A stretch of DNA of 33,871 nucleotides from Treponema sp. (lineage in GTDB: Bacteria > Spirochaetota > Spirochaetia > Treponematales > Breznakiellaceae), in the NCBI GenBank assembly GCA_031273325.1, contig JAISSB010000027.1, positions 1 to 33,871 on the forward strand. Direction: 5' to 3'. The notes beneath the pieces were generated by a model, which was given only the letters and a program-made list of their open reading frames with translations, did not search any database and was not told where the DNA came from. Of this stretch, positions 1 through 7,129 are shown piece by piece (position 1 is the first letter of the stretch; each line of letters begins with the position of its first letter). Position numbers and translations under genes: made by a program.

Positions 1-119
1 TCATTCTTAGCTAATTCTGAGTCATTCTTAGCTAATTCTGAGTCATTCTTAGCTAATTCTGAGTCATTCTTAGCTAATTCTGAGTCATTCTTAGCTAATT
101 CTGAGTCATTCTTAGTTAA
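1..119. repeat. 21-bp tandem array A1
   Basis: Five exact head-to-tail copies of a 21-bp unit fill 1-105, followed by a decayed sixth copy; the array probably starts before the window. Each unit contains the perfect palindrome TTAGCTAA and the string CTGAGTC. The array runs straight into the 42-bp array A2 through the near-palindrome CTGAGTCTCAG at 120-130. No gene is visible here. Confidence 0.95.
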
Positions 120-130
120 CTGAGTCTCAG

Positions 131-485
131 GGTCTGTCCCCCTTTTGTCGGGAATCTATCTTCATAATTTAGAGGTCTGTCCCCCTTTATCAGGAATCTA
201 TCTTCATAATTTAGAGGTCTGTCCCCATTGATCAGGAATCTGTCTTCATAATTTAGAGGTCTGTCCCCATTGATCAGGAATCTGCCTTCATAACTCAGAG
301 GTCTGTCCCCGTCAGTTAGGAATCTACCTTTATAATTCAGAGGTCTGTCCCCATTGATCAGGAATCTGCCTTCATAACTCAGAGGTCTGTCCCCCTTTTG
401 TCGGGAATCTGCCTTCATAATTTAGAGGTCTGTCCCCATTGATCAGGAATCTGTCTTCATAATTCAGAGGTCTGTCCCCATGAAT
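131..485. repeat. 42-bp tandem array A2 (GGTCTGTCCCC family)
   Basis: Nine copies, with GGTCTGTCC beginning at 131, 174, 216, 258, 300, 342, 384, 427 and 469, so the period is 42 bp with two 1-bp slips at C-runs. Read on the minus strand, GACAGA recurs every 21 bp, so the 42-bp unit is a diverged pair of 21-bp halves. The open frame across it on the minus strand (14-residue repeat GDRPL..) is judged a by-product of a unit divisible by three. The same family fills 22351-22985 in the opposite orientation. Confidence 0.95.
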
Positions 486-523
486 GATAAAAGTACGTAT
501 TCTTTTAAAGAAAAGGAGTATGT

Positions 524-865
524 GTGCACAAACAACTACGGATTTTTTTAATGTTGGGTATTTTCGGAGCGCTGTTGACGGCCTGTTCTAGTTTGATAGT
601 AGTTTTGGATTCGTTTTTAGAGCGTTATCCCTCCACTCAAGAAGGAAAAATAGAGCTATTCATCGACAATAAAACCCATGAAACCATCGTTGTTTTTGTG
701 ACCGATTATTTTTCCGGAGTAGAGTTAGCCCGCATTCCCACACAAACAGAGCAAAAAATACTCGTAACCAAAGGACGCTACCTCTACATCGCCGGAGGGA
801 ATACCCAATTACAGTATAGAAAACAAGCTCCCCTTTCTGACGGAGAAACATGGACCATATACTGA
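524..865 (+). CDS. Small putative lipoprotein, function unknown
   Basis: A 113-residue protein starting at a GTG, chosen because AAAAGGAG lies 5 nt upstream; the nearer ATG at 520 is out of frame. Residues 1-20 form a lipoprotein signal peptide with basic residues, a hydrophobic core and the lipobox LTAC, placing the lipidated cysteine at residue 21. The mature part of about 93 residues is rich in beta-forming residues, with no motif I recognise. It is probably anchored in the cytoplasmic or outer membrane. The gene sits immediately downstream of arrays A1 and A2, so its promoter must lie in the 38 bp after the last repeat or inside the repeats. It converges on the acyl-CoA synthetase with a 23-bp gap. 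Confidence 0.75.
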   Translation: MHKQLRIFLMLGIFGALLTACSSLIVVLDSFLERYPSTQEGKIELFIDNKTHETIVVFVTDYFSGVELARIPTQTEQKILVTKGRYLYIAGGNTQLQYRKQAPLSDGETWTIY

Positions 866-888
866 GTATATTTTTAAAAGGAATGCGG

Positions 889-2559
889 TTATACGGCGTT
901 TCGCTTTATTTTTTTCGTGGTTGTCATTTCCATAGGTTTGTCTAAAATCGTGACCCGTTCAATCTTTTGGTACGAGAGCAGCCGCTGATTAACTTCTGAA
1001 ATAATTCTGTTAATAATCTCTTTTGCCGAATTTTGCTCTTTGCATGTTTCCGGATTAGGAAAGACGAGAGCTTCAATCCGTTCCGTTTTCATTTTTTTAT
1101 TTGCCACAAACCCTCGCACCAGAATCTGCTCTATTTCGTCATACAGTTGGAATTCATTTTCAATTTCTTCCGGATACACATTTTTACCGCCTTCTGTCAC
1201 GATTAAATTCTTTGCCCGTCCCGTTAAATACAGGTATCTTTCACTGTCCATATATCCCAAATCCCCCGTCTTTAAATAACCGTCAGGCGTAAAGGTCTTT
1301 GCCGTCTCTTCGGGCATTTCAAAGTAGCCGCCCATAACCATGGGGCCCTTTACGACGATTTCTCCAACGCCGCGGTCGTCCATATTAATAGTTTTTACGT
1401 CAACTTGAGGGATGATTTTCCCGACGCTTGTTTCTTTATAGTGTTCTATCGGATTGAGGGTAAGGATTGGCGCCGTTTCTGTTAAACCGTAGCCCTGAAT
1501 AAAGTCAACGCCAAGCTGATTGTACGTACGGAATACGCTTGGCGCTAAGGGACCGCCGCCGCAAATGCAGATTCTCAACGTTGAGAGTGAAGCTTGCCGG
1601 AGTACCGAAGCGAATAATACTTTTCCCGGATTTTTGCCGGTTAACTTTTTGATCAAGCCGGAAAGACTCATCAGTGCGCGCATAATACCGTAGATGAGCG
1701 GCCCTTTTGCTTTAATACCGCGCATAATGCCGGCAAGTAATTTGTTAAAAAGCATAGGAACACCGAGAAACAAGGTGATCTTTGCCTCTTTGAGGTCTTT
1801 GAGAATAGCTTTCGTGACCATACGCTTCCCGAAGACTAATTCAGAGCCGCACGCAATCGTTTCAATAAATACCGCAAGCATCGTATACGCATGGTGGATA
1901 GGAAGTAAGGCGTAAAAAACGTCTGTCTCATACAGATCCAAATGTGCTTGGGCAAGAAAACAGTCTGAAACAAAATTTTTATGGGTCAACACAACACCCT
2001 TCGGTATGCCGGTTGTTCCTGAAGTAAAGAGAATAGCTGCCCGGTCTGTTTCGCGCGCTTGGGGAATCTGCTCATGCGGTCCGTCAAGATCATAGATATA
2101 CGTACCGATTCCTTTTTTCAAAGAAATGACGATACGCGCTCCGGAGTTAACAAAATGTTCGTGTTTTTCTTCGTCAGTGAATATAACCGACACCCGTGCG
2201 GTGTTGATCAACAGATCGCTTTCTTCATTTTTAATTTGATTATCAATCGGTACCACTGTTGCCCCTGCAAAGAGTATTGCAAGGTAGGCAACCGTCCATT
2301 CGGGGATATTTTTTCCGGTTACTGCAACCTGATCCCCGGCACGCACACCGTGACTGTGCAGATAGCGTGCAACAGCTTCAATTTTTGCGAGTGCTTCACT
2401 GTAACTCAAGCTCACCCGATCCGGATCGTAAATAGTGAAACAAGGGCGCGCTCCAAAGCGGCTCACGGTAATACGAAACAGTTCCGGCAGTGTCGGCCAT
2501 TCACCGTTAAAAAACGTTCCCCGATAAGAATCTAAAACTTTCCATGGTGTTCTTTCCAT
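889..2559 (-). CDS. AMP-forming long-chain acyl-CoA synthetase (FadD-like)
   Basis: A 556-residue member of the ANL adenylate-forming family. It should activate a fatty acid with ATP and load it on CoA (or possibly acyl carrier protein). Visible motifs in order: the AMP/ATP loop TSGTTGIPKGV (179-189), GYGLTETAP (356-364), TGDLG (431-435), the hinge region beginning GRAKNLIV (447-454) and the C-terminal lysine context TTTKKIKR. Length is normal for the family. The ATG start has AGGAG 9 nt upstream. There are no neighbouring fatty-acid genes, and the gene is transcribed away from asnS. Substrate chain length cannot be read from sequence; acyl-ACP synthetase is the main alternative. Confidence 0.85.
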   Translation of the reverse strand: MERTPWKVLDSYRGTFFNGEWPTLPELFRITVSRFGARPCFTIYDPDRVSLSYSEALAKIEAVARYLHSHGVRAGDQVAVTGKNIPEWTVAYLAILFAGATVVPIDNQIKNEESDLLINTARVSVIFTDEEKHEHFVNSGARIVISLKKGIGTYIYDLDGPHEQIPQARETDRAAILFTSGTTGIPKGVVLTHKNFVSDCFLAQAHLDLYETDVFYALLPIHHAYTMLAVFIETIACGSELVFGKRMVTKAILKDLKEAKITLFLGVPMLFNKLLAGIMRGIKAKGPLIYGIMRALMSLSGLIKKLTGKNPGKVLFASVLRQASLSTLRICICGGGPLAPSVFRTYNQLGVDFIQGYGLTETAPILTLNPIEHYKETSVGKIIPQVDVKTINMDDRGVGEIVVKGPMVMGGYFEMPEETAKTFTPDGYLKTGDLGYMDSERYLYLTGRAKNLIVTEGGKNVYPEEIENEFQLYDEIEQILVRGFVANKKMKTERIEALVFPNPETCKEQNSAKEIINRIISEVNQRLLSYQKIERVTILDKPMEMTTTKKIKRNAV

Positions 2560-2653
2560 AATAAAATCTCCTATTATTAATTATCTCCATGACATTTGAC
2601 ACTGCTTCTGTCATTTCGGTTGCAAGGTTAATCTTTTTTCTGTACGTCCGGTA

Positions 2654-2662
2654 TGCTATACT
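2654..2662 (+). promoter_or_regulatory. Extended -10 promoter of asnS, predicted leaderless
   Basis: The string TGCTATACT is an extended -10 element (TGn plus TATACT at 2657-2662). The asnS ATG follows after only 6 nt, so the predicted first transcribed base is the A of the start codon. No Shine-Dalgarno sequence is present, and no good -35 box lies 16-18 bp upstream, which fits an extended -10 promoter. Confidence 0.6.
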
Positions 2663-2668
2663 TACTCA

Positions 2669-4024
2669 ATGATGGTTCCATTAATCAAAGACCTTTTAAC
2701 TATGGCAGCGTCCGACTCTCCCGAAGTTACCGTCCGCGGGTGGGTTCGCAGTGTTCGGAATATGGCGACGGTATGTTTCGTCACCGTCAATGACGGTTCT
2801 TCGTTGGAAGGAATCCAGTGTACGACAGATACGCAGCAAAGCGAGCTTAAAACCGGTTCTTCGGTTGTGATACGCGGCCGTCTTATTCCGTCTCTGGCGT
2901 CTGGACAGACAGTAGAAGTGCAGATCGAAGAACTCACCGTCATTGGGGAAGCTCCGCCCGATTATCCGCTGCAAAAAAAGCGTCATTCCTTTGAATTTTT
3001 AAGAGAGATCGCTCATTTACGCGCCCGGACGAACACGTTTGGAGCGCTCACACGGATCAGTAATCGGCTTTCGTTTGCGGTGCATGAATTCTTTCAAAAG
3101 AACGGCTTTCAGCACATACACACGCCGATCATTACTACGAGTGACACCGAAGGAGCAGGTGCATTATTCCAAGTGACGACGTTAGATATGGAGCGCCGTC
3201 CTTTTGTTCCCGATTACAGTCAGGATTTTTTCGGAAAGAAGACTTTTCTTACCGTGTCGGGGCAGTTGGAAGCGGAGAGCTATGCGACAGCGCTTTCACG
3301 GGTTTACACGTTTGGACCAACGTTCCGTGCGGAACATTCCAACACGACTCGGCACCTTGCAGAATTCTGGATGATTGAACCTGAGGTTGCTTTTGCCGAT
3401 CTCAATGATAATGCAGCATTGGCAGAAGACTTTCTCCATTATCTCTTCGCGACCATTCTCCGTGACTGTGAATCTGATCTTGCTTTTTTTGAAAAAAATA
3501 TTGAAAAAGCTATTCTTGCGACGGTACAACAGGTTGCTGATTCTTCGTTCAGCCGCATATCGTACACCGATGCAGTGAAAGAATTAGAAAAACAGAATCA
3601 TTTCACCTTTAAGCCGTTTTGGGGTTGTGATCTTCAGACGGAGCATGAGCGGTTTTTGACCGAACAAGTCGCACAAGGACCGGTTATTGTGACTGATTAT
3701 CCGAAGGACATCAAAGCTTTTTACATGAAATTAAATGACGATCAAAAGACCGTCCGGGCTATGGATGTACTCGTGCCGCGCTTAGGGGAGATTATCGGCG
3801 GGGCGCAACGGGAAGATAATGTTGAGCGGTTGGAACGTCGTATTCGCGAGTCTGGTCTTAACCGGGGTTCCTACGCATGGTATGTGGACTTAAGAAGGTT
3901 TGGCACCGTGCCTCACAGCGGTTTTGGAGTAGGCTTTGAACGGCTCGTGCAGTACATTACCGGAATGCAAAATATCCGCGATGTTATCCCCTACCCACGC
4001 GCAGCCGGATACGCAAATTTTTAA
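2669..4024 (+). CDS. asnS: Asparaginyl-tRNA synthetase
   Basis: A 451-residue class IIb aminoacyl-tRNA synthetase that charges tRNA-Asn with asparagine in the cytoplasm. Residues about 20-97 form the anticodon-binding OB fold. Class II motif 2 is FRAEHSNTTRHLAEFWMIE (219-237) and motif 3 is GFGVGFERLV (418-427). The TTSDTEGAG segment (156-164), the C-terminal IRDVIPYPR motif and the length separate it from aspartyl-tRNA synthetase. Two ATGs lie in tandem at 2669 and 2672; the first is used because the -10 box TATACT ends 6 nt upstream, implying a leaderless transcript. No Shine-Dalgarno sequence is visible. The gene is monocistronic. Confidence 0.95.
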   Translation: MMVPLIKDLLTMAASDSPEVTVRGWVRSVRNMATVCFVTVNDGSSLEGIQCTTDTQQSELKTGSSVVIRGRLIPSLASGQTVEVQIEELTVIGEAPPDYPLQKKRHSFEFLREIAHLRARTNTFGALTRISNRLSFAVHEFFQKNGFQHIHTPIITTSDTEGAGALFQVTTLDMERRPFVPDYSQDFFGKKTFLTVSGQLEAESYATALSRVYTFGPTFRAEHSNTTRHLAEFWMIEPEVAFADLNDNAALAEDFLHYLFATILRDCESDLAFFEKNIEKAILATVQQVADSSFSRISYTDAVKELEKQNHFTFKPFWGCDLQTEHERFLTEQVAQGPVIVTDYPKDIKAFYMKLNDDQKTVRAMDVLVPRLGEIIGGAQREDNVERLERRIRESGLNRGSYAWYVDLRRFGTVPHSGFGVGFERLVQYITGMQNIRDVIPYPRAAGYANF

Positions 4025-4033
4025 TAAAAAGAA

Positions 4034-4092
4034 GGGGGCAGACCTCTGAACAGAACCGGGATTTTAAACGGGTACAGACCCTTGAATCAGAA
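4034..4092. repeat. Degenerate 42-bp family pieces downstream of asnS
   Basis: Two imperfect copies of the GGGGACAGACCTCTGA element lie at 4034-4051 (GGGGGCAGACCTCTGAAC) and 4070-4092, spaced about 37 bp. They resemble one worn unit of the 42-bp family and stand directly before a decayed coding remnant. Confidence 0.8.
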
Positions 4093-4229
4093 TCCGATAA
4101 CTCTTCCAGAAAACACCTCTACCGAGGATACCGTAGAATACACCGTGGGCATTAATTAATCCAAACAGCGATCTAATTACCGGTGATGCAACCGTTACTT
4201 TCACTCAAGCAGCAAAAACAGGAGGCTAA
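4091..4229 (+). pseudogene. Relic 3' end of a repetitive surface-type protein gene
   Basis: Two adjoining frames read sensibly as one protein tail: PENTSTEDTVEYTVGI, then after one frameshift near 4155, NPNSDLITGDATVTFTQAA and a stop at 4229. The ATVTFTQAA ending resembles the last strand of BACON or Ig-like modules of bacterial surface proteins; that likeness is from memory only. A strong terminator follows 35 nt after the stop, as expected for a true gene end. No start, upstream body or signal peptide remains, because the piece is cut off by 42-bp repeat elements. Confidence 0.45.
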
Positions 4230-4263
4230 TCTCTTAAGTACGAATTCATCGTGTTCTAATCGC

Positions 4264-4298
4264 GGGCTTCCTCATAAAGGGGAAGCCCTGTTTTATTT
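4264..4298 (+). terminator. Rho-independent terminator, plus strand
   Basis: The stem GGGCTTCC / GGAAGCCC (8 bp) with a short loop is followed by TGTTTTATTT. It follows the relic gene tail by 35 nt and may now serve asnS, 240 bp upstream. Confidence 0.8.
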
Positions 4299-4300
4299 AT

Positions 4301-4425
4301 GGGGACAGACCTCTGAATAAGGCAGATTTCTGATAATGGGGCAGACCTCTATGCTCCTCCCTTCTCTAGTTCCACAGTCACCTTTGCATATAGTGGAGTC
4401 TTTTTATTGGGGACAGACCTCTGTC
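4301..4425. repeat. Scattered 42-bp family pieces before dut
   Basis: GGGGACAGACCTCTGA-type elements lie at 4301-4318, 4336-4350 and 4409-4425. The last contains a perfect inverted repeat GACAGA-CC-TCTGTC (4412-4425) followed by a T-rich run on the plus strand, so it may also act as a weak terminator. Between them, the minus strand at 4349-4408 reads as an open tail ending YAKVTVELEKGGA and a stop, possibly another dead gene end. Confidence 0.8.
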
Positions 4426-4442
4426 TTATTTCTTTATTTTTT

Positions 4443-4955
4443 TTAAAGGATTCTCCCCAGTGCGTTGAGCATTCTTTTGAGGGTATTAAAAAATCCCCAC
4501 AGGGTGTTAAAAATATTTGATAGGAGACCGGTAGACCCAAAGCCTCCGCTTCCCCGTTCAGTGGACGATAAACTGTTTTGTTCAAAAGGAACAACGTGGC
4601 ACACGGGAGCAATAATTAACTGGGCAATCCGATCCCCATTATGCACCGTAACGGGGACAGTTCCCATATTAATAAGCAGTACCTGTATTTCTCCGCGGTA
4701 ATCGGAATCAATCGTGCCGGGCGCATTGAGTACCGTAAGACCATGCCGGAGAGCAAGCCCTGAACGGGGACGGATTTGCCCTTCAAACCCTAAGGGAATC
4801 ATTACCTTTAACCCGGTTGGAATGCAGACCCAAGCTCCCGGAGCGATAGATACCGGCTCTGCTATGATAGCGCTGATATCCATGCCTGCTGAACCGTTCG
4901 TTGCGTATGAAGGAAGTGGAACTTCAGGAGATTGTTTTACAAAAAATATGTGCAT
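4443..4955 (-). CDS. dut: Deoxyuridine 5'-triphosphate nucleotidohydrolase (dUTPase)
   Basis: A 170-residue trimeric dUTPase that hydrolyses dUTP to dUMP, keeping uracil out of DNA and feeding thymidylate synthesis. All five motifs are visible: SAGMDISA (22-29), RSGLA (64-68), GTIDSDYRGE (80-89, catalytic Asp83), GDRIAQLII (107-115) and the P-loop-like RGSGGFGSTG (134-143). The family usually stops right after motif 5, at about 145-150 residues; here 27 more residues follow (144-170), amphipathic and repeating every seven residues, encoded by a 21-bp DNA repeat. The start lies 5 bp after the fliA stop. AGAGGA is rather far upstream (15 nt), so translational coupling is likely. Confidence 0.93.
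   Translation of the reverse strand: MHIFFVKQSPEVPLPSYATNGSAGMDISAIIAEPVSIAPGAWVCIPTGLKVMIPLGFEGQIRPRSGLALRHGLTVLNAPGTIDSDYRGEIQVLLINMGTVPVTVHNGDRIAQLIIAPVCHVVPFEQNSLSSTERGSGGFGSTGLLSNIFNTLWGFFNTLKRMLNALGRIL
4446..4515 (-). repeat. 21-bp repeat inside the dut 3' end
   Basis: On the minus strand the last codons of dut repeat about every 21 bp and give the peptides FNTLWGF, FNTLKRM and LNALGRI. The copies are diverged, but the register is kept. The period matches the 21-bp arrays elsewhere, and one copy begins AGAATG like the unit of the array at 8512-8660. This suggests that a minisatellite was captured in frame. Confidence 0.6.
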
Positions 4956-4960
4956 GCGAG

Positions 4961-5737
4961 TTAACGAATTTCCTCTTGGATATTTTTTAGTTTTTCTTTG
5001 ATGTGGAGGATAGCTTTGGTATGTAATTGAGATACTCGTGATTCTGTTACGTTTAATACTTGTCCGATTTCTTTGAGCGTTAAATCTTCATAGTAATATA
5101 AAATAAGAACCTTTTTCTCTTTGTCCGGCAAAGCATTAATATTATCAATAATAATACGGCGTATATCTTCACGTTCTGCTAAAAATTCCGGATTAAGCGT
5201 TTGGGGAGCCTCAAGTTTGTCTCCTATAGAAGAACGGTTTGTATGATCATCACATGCCAATAATTTATCATTGAGAGAAAGTATAGAAGTACCTGATATT
5301 TTCAGCATCATTTTATAAAAATCTTCCTCTTTTACCCCAAGAAATACCGCGATTTCTTGATCGGTTGCAATGCGTCCAAGCTTTGCTTCCACAGTCTGTA
5401 CGGCATTTTCAACTTCACGGGTTTTTTGACGGACAGAACGCGGCACCCAATCAATTGCACGTAACTCATCAAGAATAGCTCCGCGGATCCGGGTAACGGC
5501 ATAGGTTTTAAACTTGACTCCCTTTGCAGGATCAAATTTATCAATGGCGTCCAGCAGCCCAAATACACCAAAGCCAACAAGATCATCAAATTCAACACTG
5601 GGCGGCATAGTTATCGCAATCTTTCCCGCTACATATTTTACTAATGGGGCATACTGCTTGATAAAATTATCGCGAATAGTTGAGTCTCTATTTTTTCTAT
5701 AGAGTATCCATAAGTTATGCTCTATGTTTTGTTCCAA
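4961..5737 (-). CDS. fliA: Flagellar sigma factor, FliA/WhiG family (sigma-28)
   Basis: A 258-residue sigma factor directing RNA polymerase to late flagellar and chemotaxis promoters. Region 2 is clear (DDLVGFGVFGLLDAIDKFDP, then KFKTYAVTRIRGAILDELR), followed by the sigma-28-typical DWVPRSVRQK. Region 4 near the C-terminus has the helix-turn-helix LTLKEIGQVLNVTESRVSQL. Length is normal for the family. The start codon is TTG, immediately after the TAG of the upstream gene, with AAAGGA about 7 nt upstream; no ATG fits as well. It is the fourth gene of the flhF operon and is followed by dut. The weak start codon may keep sigma levels low. Confidence 0.93.
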   Translation of the reverse strand: MEQNIEHNLWILYRKNRDSTIRDNFIKQYAPLVKYVAGKIAITMPPSVEFDDLVGFGVFGLLDAIDKFDPAKGVKFKTYAVTRIRGAILDELRAIDWVPRSVRQKTREVENAVQTVEAKLGRIATDQEIAVFLGVKEEDFYKMMLKISGTSILSLNDKLLACDDHTNRSSIGDKLEAPQTLNPEFLAEREDIRRIIIDNINALPDKEKKVLILYYYEDLTLKEIGQVLNVTESRVSQLHTKAILHIKEKLKNIQEEIR

Positions 5738-6238
5738 CTACCCGTCCTTTCGTAGCATAGTTTGTATGGCTGAAGCAATGACACTGGGGTCGTAATCTTT
5801 ATCCAAAGGAGTTTTCTTACGCGCTGAAGAACTCCGACTGGGATTCTGTATCCTCGGCTCAGGTGACGCTGAGTCTGCAATTTCTACACCTGAACTTTGA
5901 GCAACCGAAGCGTCTCCGGGAGATTCTTCAAACTCCGGCGAAATAACAGGAGGGATCTCACCTTTATCCCCATCTTGGACCGGTCTTTCAAGAGAATCAT
6001 CAACGGATATATCAACTTTCTGAATGCTTGCCGACGTATCCTCTACAGTATTAAATAAGTCGGGAAGAAAAGTCTGGATACAGAAAAAAGCCCCAACAGT
6101 TAAACCAAAGAAGAGTACACCAAAGATAAGCGCTCGAATACATACAATGAGTAAAGAAGAACCGCTCAGTAATCCTATTAAAAAAGATAATAAGAAAGCA
6201 GAGCCAGCACTAATACCACTTACTTTAAAATTAATCAT
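5738..6238 (-). CDS. Membrane protein with acidic cytoplasmic tail, flhG-fliA spacer
   Basis: A 166-residue protein of unknown function. Residues about 8-30 and 32-58 are hydrophobic and look like two membrane helices. The remainder is polar, acidic and low-complexity, rich in Ser, Glu and Pro, and ends with a short basic segment and a conserved-looking DYDPSVIASAIQTMLR. It overlaps the flhG stop by 4 nt (ATGA) and its own stop abuts the fliA start, so translation is coupled on both sides. A hypothetical gene between flhG and fliA is also found in other treponemes, as far as I recall. A part in flagellar assembly or placement is inferred from context only. Confidence 0.8.
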   Translation of the reverse strand: MINFKVSGISAGSAFLLSFLIGLLSGSSLLIVCIRALIFGVLFFGLTVGAFFCIQTFLPDLFNTVEDTSASIQKVDISVDDSLERPVQDGDKGEIPPVISPEFEESPGDASVAQSSGVEIADSASPEPRIQNPSRSSSARKKTPLDKDYDPSVIASAIQTMLRKDG

Positions 6239-7122
6239 AACTTCCTACTAAACAACCGTTTAAACAGCGCTCCGAAACCATTTTTTTGACGCAGCTCCGT
6301 TTTTTCCATGCGATCAACTAAATGTTGAATGCATATAGAAGCTTTGCCATGGTGATCTGTTATTATAAACGGTTTTTGATCCAATACTGCTTGAGCAACC
6401 CGCATATCATTGTAAATGAATCCCAAGTATTCCATCTCTATATTGAGAAACTGTCCTACAATATGAGTCATGCGTTCTGCCACTTGTCGTGCTTCCGTTG
6501 CGCTTTTAACCTGATTAACGACTAGTTTTAACCCGATGTTTAGATCTTCAAATTGAGACGCAATAATTTTAGCCATACTGTATGCATCGGTAATTGATGT
6601 TGGTTCCGGTGTTGTAATAATGATCGCATCATCAGCCGCCGCAATAAAATCAAGGACATTATTTGACACTCCAGCACTCGTGTCAATGATAATAATATCT
6701 GCATTGGTTAATGAATCAAGCTCTACGATAAAATTTTGCCGCTCGTCGTCACTTAAATTTGCAATCTGAGAGATACCCGTTACCCCAGCTACCAGAGAAA
6801 TACCGTATTTTGTTTCTAAAAGAATTTCTTTCATAGTTTTCTGTTTCCGCATAACGTGGTAAAGATTCCATTTTGGAACAATGTTAAGCATAACATTCAC
6901 ATTTGCAAGTCCTAAATCTGCGTCCATAACGACAACTTTTTTCCCCATTCGAGCATAGGCAATAGCCATATTAATAGAAATGTTCGTTTTTCCCACACCG
7001 CCCTTACCGCTGGTTACCGTGATAATACGGGTTCGTTTTGGTTCTTTGGGTTTAATGACTGACTCTGTGGAGACGTTTCGTTTCCGCATGAGCTCTCTTA
7101 AGCCTTCTGCTTGATCTTCCAT
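6235..7122 (-). CDS. flhG: FlhG/FleN flagellar number regulator, MinD-like ATPase
   Basis: A 295-residue ParA/MinD-type ATPase that controls the number and placement of flagella by acting on FlhF. The deviant Walker A KGGVGKT lies at 40-46, followed by the DADLGLAN loop and IIIIDTSAG (Walker B). I place the start at 7122 rather than an ATG 57 nt upstream for two reasons: GTGGAG lies 11 nt before it, and the protein then opens with MEDQAEGLR, the N-terminal DQAxxLR motif with which FlhG stimulates the FlhF GTPase. The gene starts 7 nt after the flhF stop and shares an ATGA overlap with the next gene. Confidence 0.93.
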   Translation of the reverse strand: MEDQAEGLRELMRKRNVSTESVIKPKEPKRTRIITVTSGKGGVGKTNISINMAIAYARMGKKVVVMDADLGLANVNVMLNIVPKWNLYHVMRKQKTMKEILLETKYGISLVAGVTGISQIANLSDDERQNFIVELDSLTNADIIIIDTSAGVSNNVLDFIAAADDAIIITTPEPTSITDAYSMAKIIASQFEDLNIGLKLVVNQVKSATEARQVAERMTHIVGQFLNIEMEYLGFIYNDMRVAQAVLDQKPFIITDHHGKASICIQHLVDRMEKTELRQKNGFGALFKRLFSRKL

Positions 7123-7129
7123 AGTGCCA

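Noticed and set aside
116-418. Minus-strand open frame with a 14-residue repeat (GDRPL..RF) over array A2
   Set aside because: The unit is 42 bp, so any stop-free frame stays open; there is no ribosome-binding site and single copies of the same DNA are dispersed in non-coding sequence.
2059-2535. 158-residue plus-strand frame inside the acyl-CoA synthetase gene
   Set aside because: Antisense shadow of a clear family member; no start signal or recognisable motif.
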